NCBI GenBank assembly: GCA_947600335.1
Contig: CANQGB010000011.1
Span: forward strand, 1 to 38,383
Origin: an uncultured Bacilli bacterium
GTDB taxonomy: Bacteria; Bacillota_I; Bacilli_A; RF39; UBA660
DNA: 38,383 nucleotides
Direction of reading: 5' to 3'
Shown here: piece by piece, positions 33,778 to 38,383 of the stretch
Layout of the letters: each line of letters begins with the position of its first letter
How positions within the stretch are numbered: the first letter of the stretch is position 1
Position numbers and translations under genes: made by a program
Notes under the pieces: generated by a model
Databases searched by the model: none
Seen by the model: the letters and a program-made list of their open reading frames with translations, nothing else
Told to the model about the DNA's origin: nothing

Positions 33778-34468
33778 TTTATTTGATTATGATTTTAAAA
33801 TTGTTCAAGATACCGATTATTTTAAATTTTCTTTAGATTCGTTGCTGTTAGCTGAATTTGTGGATAATGTGTATAACTTGATGAAAATTTTAGATGTATG
33901 TACAGGTAATGCCGCAATACCATTAGTTTTAGCTAGTAAATATGAAAATCAAATATATGGTTTTGAAATTCAAGAGAAAATCTATGACTTAGCTTTAGAA
34001 AGTATAAAGATAAATAAGTTAGAAGATAGAATAAAAGTATATAATGATGATATTGGTAATGTAAAAAAATATTTCCCGGGAAATATTTTTGATGTAGTTT
34101 TAGCTAATCCGCCTTATTTTAAATACAATCAAAGTTCAATAATAAATGAAAATGAGTGTAAAGCGATAGCTCGTCATGAAATTGCTTTAGATTTAGAAAA
34201 ATTATTTGAGAGTGTAAATTATATTATAAAAAATAAAGGTTGTTTTTATTTAGTGCATTTACCAAATAGGTTACAGGAAATTTTAGTTATGGCGGAGAAA
34301 TATAATTTTCGAGCTAAAAAAATTCAATTTGTTTATACAAATAAGAGGAAAGATGCTAAAATAGTTTTAGTTAAATTTGTAAAGAACGGGAACAATGATA
34401 TTAAAGTCAGTTCGCCGGTTTTTATTAATAATTATAAAAGTTATAAAAATATGTTTGGTGGTGATTAA
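33761..34468 (+). CDS. tRNA1(Val) (adenine37-N6)-methyltransferase-like protein
   Basis: A 235-residue SAM methyltransferase with DVCTGNAAIPLVLA (SAM loop) and VVLANPPYFK (NPPY, typical of N6-adenine or amide methylation), matching the YabB/TrmN6 family. In B. subtilis it follows ricT and yabA; here yabA, the DnaA regulator gene, is absent from the gap. I start at the ATG at 33761 (overlap with ricT); a TTG at 33743 is possible. A perfect Noc-binding palindrome is inside the gene at 34071. Confidence 0.88.
   Translation: MKVINDLFDYDFKIVQDTDYFKFSLDSLLLAEFVDNVYNLMKILDVCTGNAAIPLVLASKYENQIYGFEIQEKIYDLALESIKINKLEDRIKVYNDDIGNVKKYFPGNIFDVVLANPPYFKYNQSSIINENECKAIARHEIALDLEKLFESVNYIIKNKGCFYLVHLPNRLQEILVMAEKYNFRAKKIQFVYTNKRKDAKIVLVKFVKNGNNDIKVSSPVFINNYKSYKNMFGGD
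34071..34084. promoter_or_regulatory. Noc-binding site (NBS), perfect consensus, inside a gene
   Basis: ATTTCCCGGGAAAT inside the methyltransferase gene, within a 26-bp perfect palindrome (34065-34090). It is encoded as Tyr-Phe-Pro-Gly-Asn with the proline codon CCG, which looks uncommon in this AT-rich gene set and hints that the DNA site itself is selected. Confidence 0.8.
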
Positions 34469-35014
34469 ATGAAATTAATTGTAGGACTAGGAAATCCAGG
34501 GAAAGAGTATGAAAATACACGACATAACGTGGGTTTTATGGTGGTAGATAGTTATTTAAAGGATAACGATTGGAAAAATAAGTTTGATGGTTTGTATCAA
34601 CTCGTTAATATTGAAGGTGAAAAAGTTTTATTTTTAAAGCCAACAACATTTATGAATGCTTCGGGAAATGCCGTTTATAAAGCAATGAATTTTTATAATA
34701 TAGATATCAAAGATATTTTGGTTATTCAAGATGATATGGATATGGATTTGGGAAAATATAAGTTGAAGATAAATAGTTCTTCAGGCGGTCATAATGGTAT
34801 TAAGTCAATAATTAGTGCTTTAAATTCGGAAGGTTTTGCTCGTTTAAAGATTGGTATTTCCCATGATAGAAAAATTGATACAGTGGATTATGTGTTAGGA
34901 TGTTTTTCTAAGGCAGAAAAAGAAATTTTAACAAATAATTTGCCTGTTTTTGGTGATATTATTACTAGTTTTATAAAAAACGGGTTAGATGATACTATGC
35001 AAAAGTTTAACTAG
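34469..35014 (+). CDS. pth: Peptidyl-tRNA hydrolase
   Basis: A 181-residue hydrolase that recycles peptidyl-tRNA. LIVGLGNPGKEYENTRHNVGF carries the catalytic His19 region, followed by FLKPTTFMNASG and the QDDMDMDLGKYKLK and GGHNGIKSI motifs. It starts one base after the previous stop and precedes mfd directly, the order found in Bacillus. Confidence 0.97.
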   Translation: MKLIVGLGNPGKEYENTRHNVGFMVVDSYLKDNDWKNKFDGLYQLVNIEGEKVLFLKPTTFMNASGNAVYKAMNFYNIDIKDILVIQDDMDMDLGKYKLKINSSSGGHNGIKSIISALNSEGFARLKIGISHDRKIDTVDYVLGCFSKAEKEILTNNLPVFGDIITSFIKNGLDDTMQKFN

Positions 35015-35023
35015 GTGAAAGAA

Positions 35024-38000
35024 ATGAAATGGCTAAGTGATAAGTTTCCGGCAGAAGAAAATGTTAGGATAACAGGATTAACAAAAGAGTTAAATGTTTT
35101 TTATATTTTAGATAAGTTTAATAAAAGTGATAAAAGTATTTTAGTGGTCACTAATTCTTTATTTGAATGTAATAAAATGTATTCATTATTAAGTACCTAT
35201 ATGGACAGTGTGCTTATTTTTCCAATGGATGATTTTTTAACTACGGTAGCCTTAGCTGTTTCACCCGATTTAAAAGTTAAAAGATTAGAGACTTTAAGAA
35301 AAATATCTGAAAAAAAGAGTATTGTGGTCACTAATTTAATGGGATATTTGAAATTTTTGCCAGTAAAAAGTTCGGGAAATGAGAAGTTTAATTTAGAGGT
35401 AAATGCGGAGATTTTCCGAGATGATTTAATTCAAAAGTTGGAAAACTTTGGTTATACGAGAGATTCTTTGGTTACAGCAACAGGTACTTATGCAGTACGA
35501 GGCTTTATTGTCGATTTATTTTTGATTGAAGAAGAGCATCCGATTAGAATAGAGTTTTTTGGTAGTCAAGTGGAGTCAATCAGGTATTTTGATGAAAATA
35601 CCCAGTTATCTTTGAATAATGTTGAGAGTATTCAAATTTTTCCATTTGCTGAGTTAGAGAGTAAGGAAAATGCACCACTAGTTAGTTACATGAATAATCC
35701 CATGGTAGTTTATATTGATTATCAACAAATTGAGAATGGTTATTTAAGATTGGAAGAAGATATATTAAGTTATAGGGAAAGTAATGATATTGATTCTAAT
35801 ACGAAATTTATGTTTTCATGGAATGAAATCGCGGTTGATTCGAAAGTTTATTTAGATAGTTTGGATAGTGTTGTTAGTAGTAAAGAAAAAGTCTATAATT
35901 TTAAGACAATGGAGCTTGATAATTTTAATTCTAACTTTACAGTGTTAAAAGAAAAAGTGCAACATTGGCTGATTCAGAAGAAGACTGTGGTTTTTTGTGT
36001 GTCCAAAGATAATCAGATAAAGCAGTTAAAAGAGCTGTTGGAAGATGCGCATGTAGTTCGAGATAATGATTTTTTGGAAAATCAAATAAATATTGTTAAG
36101 AAGAAAATTAATAAGGGATTTATCTGGGATAATTTGGTAGTTATTTCGGAGTTTGATATTGAAAATATAAAGGATGAAAAGATTAAATATAAGAATACTT
36201 TAAAGATTGGAAAAAAAGTCAATTCTTTAGATAATTTATGTTTGGGAGATTATGTCGTTCATCGGGCTCATGGTATCGGAATTTATAATGGTGTAGTAAC
36301 TTTAAAACAAATGGGAATGGAAAAAGATTTTATTCAAATTAATTATTTTGGTAATGATAAGGTCTATATTCCTGTTGAGAAAATTTCTAATATTTATAAG
36401 TATTCGGATGCTGATGGTCTTAAACCGAAAATAAATAAATTAAATAGTACTTCTTGGGAGTTAAAGAAAAGACAAGTTAAGAAGAAGATTAAGGATATTT
36501 CTGAAGAGTTAATGAAGTTATATGCTATTCGTAGTCAAACTAAAGGTGAGACATATGTCGATTACCCGATGGAAGATTTGTTTGCTATGGAGTTTCCTTA
36601 TGAAGAGACGAAAGACCAAATGAAAGCAATTTCTAATGTTTTGGATGATTTGAGAAATCCTGTTCCCATGGATAGATTATTATGTGGTGATGTAGGTTTT
36701 GGGAAGACGGAAGTGGCTTTTCGGGCAATTTTTAAGACAGTTTTAAATAATCGTCAAGTTTTGTATTTGTGTCCGACAACTATTTTGTCTAAGCAACAGT
36801 ATCAGTCAGCTTTAAAGCGTTTTGCTTCTTATCCAGTGACCATTGAGTTATTGAATAGGTATATTTCGAGTAAAGATGTTAAGAGAATTTTAGATGATTT
36901 AGCTAGTGGCAAGATAGATATTTTGTTTGGAACTCATCGATTGTTGAGTGATGATGTTAAATGTAAGCATTTGGGATTATTGATTGTGGATGAAGAGCAA
37001 CGATTTGGAGTTACGCATAAGGAGAAGATTAAATCTTATAAAAATGATGTTAATATTTTAACTTTGTCGGCAACCCCTATTCCGCGTACTTTGAAAATGG
37101 CAATGAGTGGGTTAAGAGATTTGTCTATTATCGATACAGCTCCGACTAATAGATATCCAGTTCAAACTTATGTGGTTAGTGAAAATGATTTTATTGTTAA
37201 GGATGCAATTTATAAGGAGTTAGCTAGAAATGGTCAAATTTTTATTTTATATAATCGGGTAGCATCTATTGAAGAGTTTTGTAATCGATTAAGAAGATTA
37301 GTACCAGAAGCGCGAATTAATTTTGCTCATGGCCAAATGGCGAAGAAGGAATTAGATTCAATAATGGAGTCTTTTGTTAGTAATGAGTTTGATATTTTAG
37401 TTTGTACTACAATAATTGAAACAGGTATCGATATTCCTAATGCTAATACATTAATTATTTATGATGCTGATTATTTTGGTTTGAGTCAATTATATCAAAT
37501 TAGAGGTCGTGTTGGGCGAAGTGATAAAATTGCTTATGCGTACTTTTTGTATAATAAACATAAGGTTTTAAATGATATCGCGGTAAAAAGATTGCAAGCT
37601 ATTAAAGATTTTACAGAACTTGGAAGTGGTTATCGTATTGCCATGCGAGATTTGTCTTTGAGAGGTGCTGGCGATATTTTAGGAAGTGAACAAGCTGGTT
37701 TTGTTGATTCTGTAGGTATTTCTTTATATATGAAGATGATAGAAGAAGAAATAAAGCGTTTGAATGGCGAGGAAGTTGCTGAAGATGAAGATACGAAATC
37801 ACTTATTAATGTTAGTACGCATATAAGTGATGATTATGTAAGTGATGAGGATGTTAAAATAGAAATACATGGTTTAATTAATGAAATTGAAGATTATGGT
37901 TCTTTAGAGAAGATTAAAGGTATTTTGGAAGATAGATTTGGTAAGATTTCTGATGATATGGAAATATATATGTATGAAGAATGGTTTGAAAAATTAGCTC

Positions 38001-38245
38001 AAAAATTAGAAATAAAAGATGTTAAACAAACTGATAGATTAGTTGAAATAACTATTCCAGAAAAATTTTCATCGAAGATTAAAGGTGACAAATTATTTTT
38101 AGAAGCTTATAGTATTAGTTCTAGTTTTATGTTTAAATATTTAAATAAACAGATAATAATTTCTTTGCCAATAAGAAAGTTAGATAAGCATTTTTTATAT
38201 TATTTAATTCCATTGTTGAATTTAATATTAGAAGATTTGGATTGA
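35024..38245 (+). CDS. mfd: Transcription-repair coupling factor Mfd
   Basis: A 1073-residue translocase that removes stalled RNA polymerase and recruits UvrA. In order: a UvrB-like N-terminal part, an RNA polymerase-interaction (CarD-like) domain (VVHRAHGIGIYNGV onward), and a RecG-like motor with Walker A GDVGFGKT (555-562), DEEQ (656-659) and SATPIPRTL. The C-terminal TRCF domain follows. It is about 100 residues shorter than B. subtilis Mfd. I use the ATG at 35024, placed 6 bases after AGGTGA; the GTG at 35015 is part of that binding site. Confidence 0.97.
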   Translation: MKWLSDKFPAEENVRITGLTKELNVFYILDKFNKSDKSILVVTNSLFECNKMYSLLSTYMDSVLIFPMDDFLTTVALAVSPDLKVKRLETLRKISEKKSIVVTNLMGYLKFLPVKSSGNEKFNLEVNAEIFRDDLIQKLENFGYTRDSLVTATGTYAVRGFIVDLFLIEEEHPIRIEFFGSQVESIRYFDENTQLSLNNVESIQIFPFAELESKENAPLVSYMNNPMVVYIDYQQIENGYLRLEEDILSYRESNDIDSNTKFMFSWNEIAVDSKVYLDSLDSVVSSKEKVYNFKTMELDNFNSNFTVLKEKVQHWLIQKKTVVFCVSKDNQIKQLKELLEDAHVVRDNDFLENQINIVKKKINKGFIWDNLVVISEFDIENIKDEKIKYKNTLKIGKKVNSLDNLCLGDYVVHRAHGIGIYNGVVTLKQMGMEKDFIQINYFGNDKVYIPVEKISNIYKYSDADGLKPKINKLNSTSWELKKRQVKKKIKDISEELMKLYAIRSQTKGETYVDYPMEDLFAMEFPYEETKDQMKAISNVLDDLRNPVPMDRLLCGDVGFGKTEVAFRAIFKTVLNNRQVLYLCPTTILSKQQYQSALKRFASYPVTIELLNRYISSKDVKRILDDLASGKIDILFGTHRLLSDDVKCKHLGLLIVDEEQRFGVTHKEKIKSYKNDVNILTLSATPIPRTLKMAMSGLRDLSIIDTAPTNRYPVQTYVVSENDFIVKDAIYKELARNGQIFILYNRVASIEEFCNRLRRLVPEARINFAHGQMAKKELDSIMESFVSNEFDILVCTTIIETGIDIPNANTLIIYDADYFGLSQLYQIRGRVGRSDKIAYAYFLYNKHKVLNDIAVKRLQAIKDFTELGSGYRIAMRDLSLRGAGDILGSEQAGFVDSVGISLYMKMIEEEIKRLNGEEVAEDEDTKSLINVSTHISDDYVSDEDVKIEIHGLINEIEDYGSLEKIKGILEDRFGKISDDMEIYMYEEWFEKLAQKLEIKDVKQTDRLVEITIPEKFSSKIKGDKLFLEAYSISSSFMFKYLNKQIIISLPIRKLDKHFLYYLIPLLNLILEDLD

Positions 38246-38257
38246 AATGTTTTTCAT

Positions 38258-38279
38258 TTTGACAAAATCTTCTTTTTTG
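38258..38279 (+). terminator. Weak terminator after mfd
   Basis: ATTTTGACAAAAT forms a short 5-bp A-T stem, followed by a T-rich run, just after the mfd stop. Stability looks low. Confidence 0.35.
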
Positions 38280-38282
38280 TTT

Positions 38283-38291
38283 TGATATACT
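38283..38291 (+). promoter_or_regulatory. Extended -10 promoter pointing out of the window
   Basis: TGATATACT, identical to the core of the mnmE promoter, about 40 bases after mfd. It should serve a gene beyond the right edge. No gene start is visible in the remaining 90 bases. Confidence 0.45.
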
Positions 38292-38383
38292 ATAAATGTA
38301 AAGAATATACCATAAAAAGATTGTAATTAAGAATAATACAAACTTGCTAATAAAAATCAATAGTTTTTTTAAATTTTTTAAAA

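Noticed and set aside
38257..38291. TTGACA with TATACT as a standard promoter after mfd
   Set aside because: The spacer would be about 21 bases; only the extended -10 is kept as a call.

Overview
This 38.4 kb window is the chromosomal replication origin region of a very AT-rich, Gram-positive-type bacterium. The gene order jag-yidC-rnpA-rpmH / oriC / dnaA-dnaN-recF-gyrB-gyrA, a delta subunit of RNA polymerase, a Noc-type ParB paralog, SpoIIR, BofA and ComK homologs and RicT all point to the class Bacilli. The low G+C and compact genes suggest an uncultured host-associated lineage near the RF39/Erysipelotrichales/Mollicutes neighbourhood. That placement is inference. UGA is an ordinary stop here (mnmG, yidC, rnpA, holB, ricT and mfd all end in TGA), so this is not a Mycoplasma/Spiroplasma-type genetic code. 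The cell has a murein-based wall (murA, a class A PBP).

Left arm (1-18.8 kb, almost all minus strand, pointing away from the origin). Reading away from oriC: rpmH, rnpA, yidC, jag; then mnmE, mnmG, rsmG, noc; then a single plus-strand gene, a class A penicillin-binding protein; then ywiB-like, argS, rpoE, prfA, prmC; then a GT2 glycosyltransferase, spoIIR, mntP, murA, an SGNH-like protein without its catalytic residues, and rpmE. The part from ywiB to rpmE is a condensed version of a block that in Bacillus subtilis lies well away from the origin, here joined directly to the origin cluster.

Origin (18.8-19.3 kb plus the dnaA-dnaN gap). Two perfect DnaA boxes, one on each side of dnaA, share a 15-base core. 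Several imperfect boxes surround the upstream one.

Right arm (19.3-38.2 kb, all plus strand). dnaA, dnaN, a comK-family gene in the slot usually held by the S4-domain protein YaaA, recF, gyrB, gyrA. A 782-base gene-poor spacer follows, with four perfect parS sites and the small SRP RNA. Then come tadA, dnaX, ybaB, recR, bofA-like, holB, ricT, trmN6-like, pth and mfd.

Main observations. (1) The ParB-family protein after rsmG has Noc-type specificity residues, an added acidic/proline-rich linker of about 200 residues, and no N-terminal membrane helix. (2) Two perfect Noc-binding palindromes are present; one covers the -35 region of the mnmE-mnmG-rsmG-noc promoter, which suggests autoregulation. 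(3) Four parS sites are clustered but no parA or parB is nearby, and two of them are directly joined to DnaA-box-like sequences. (4) A ComK homolog sits inside the initiation operon. (5) Many stop codons lie inside terminator hairpins, and two gene sets (rnpA-yidC-jag and tadA) appear to be reached only by read-through of a terminator.
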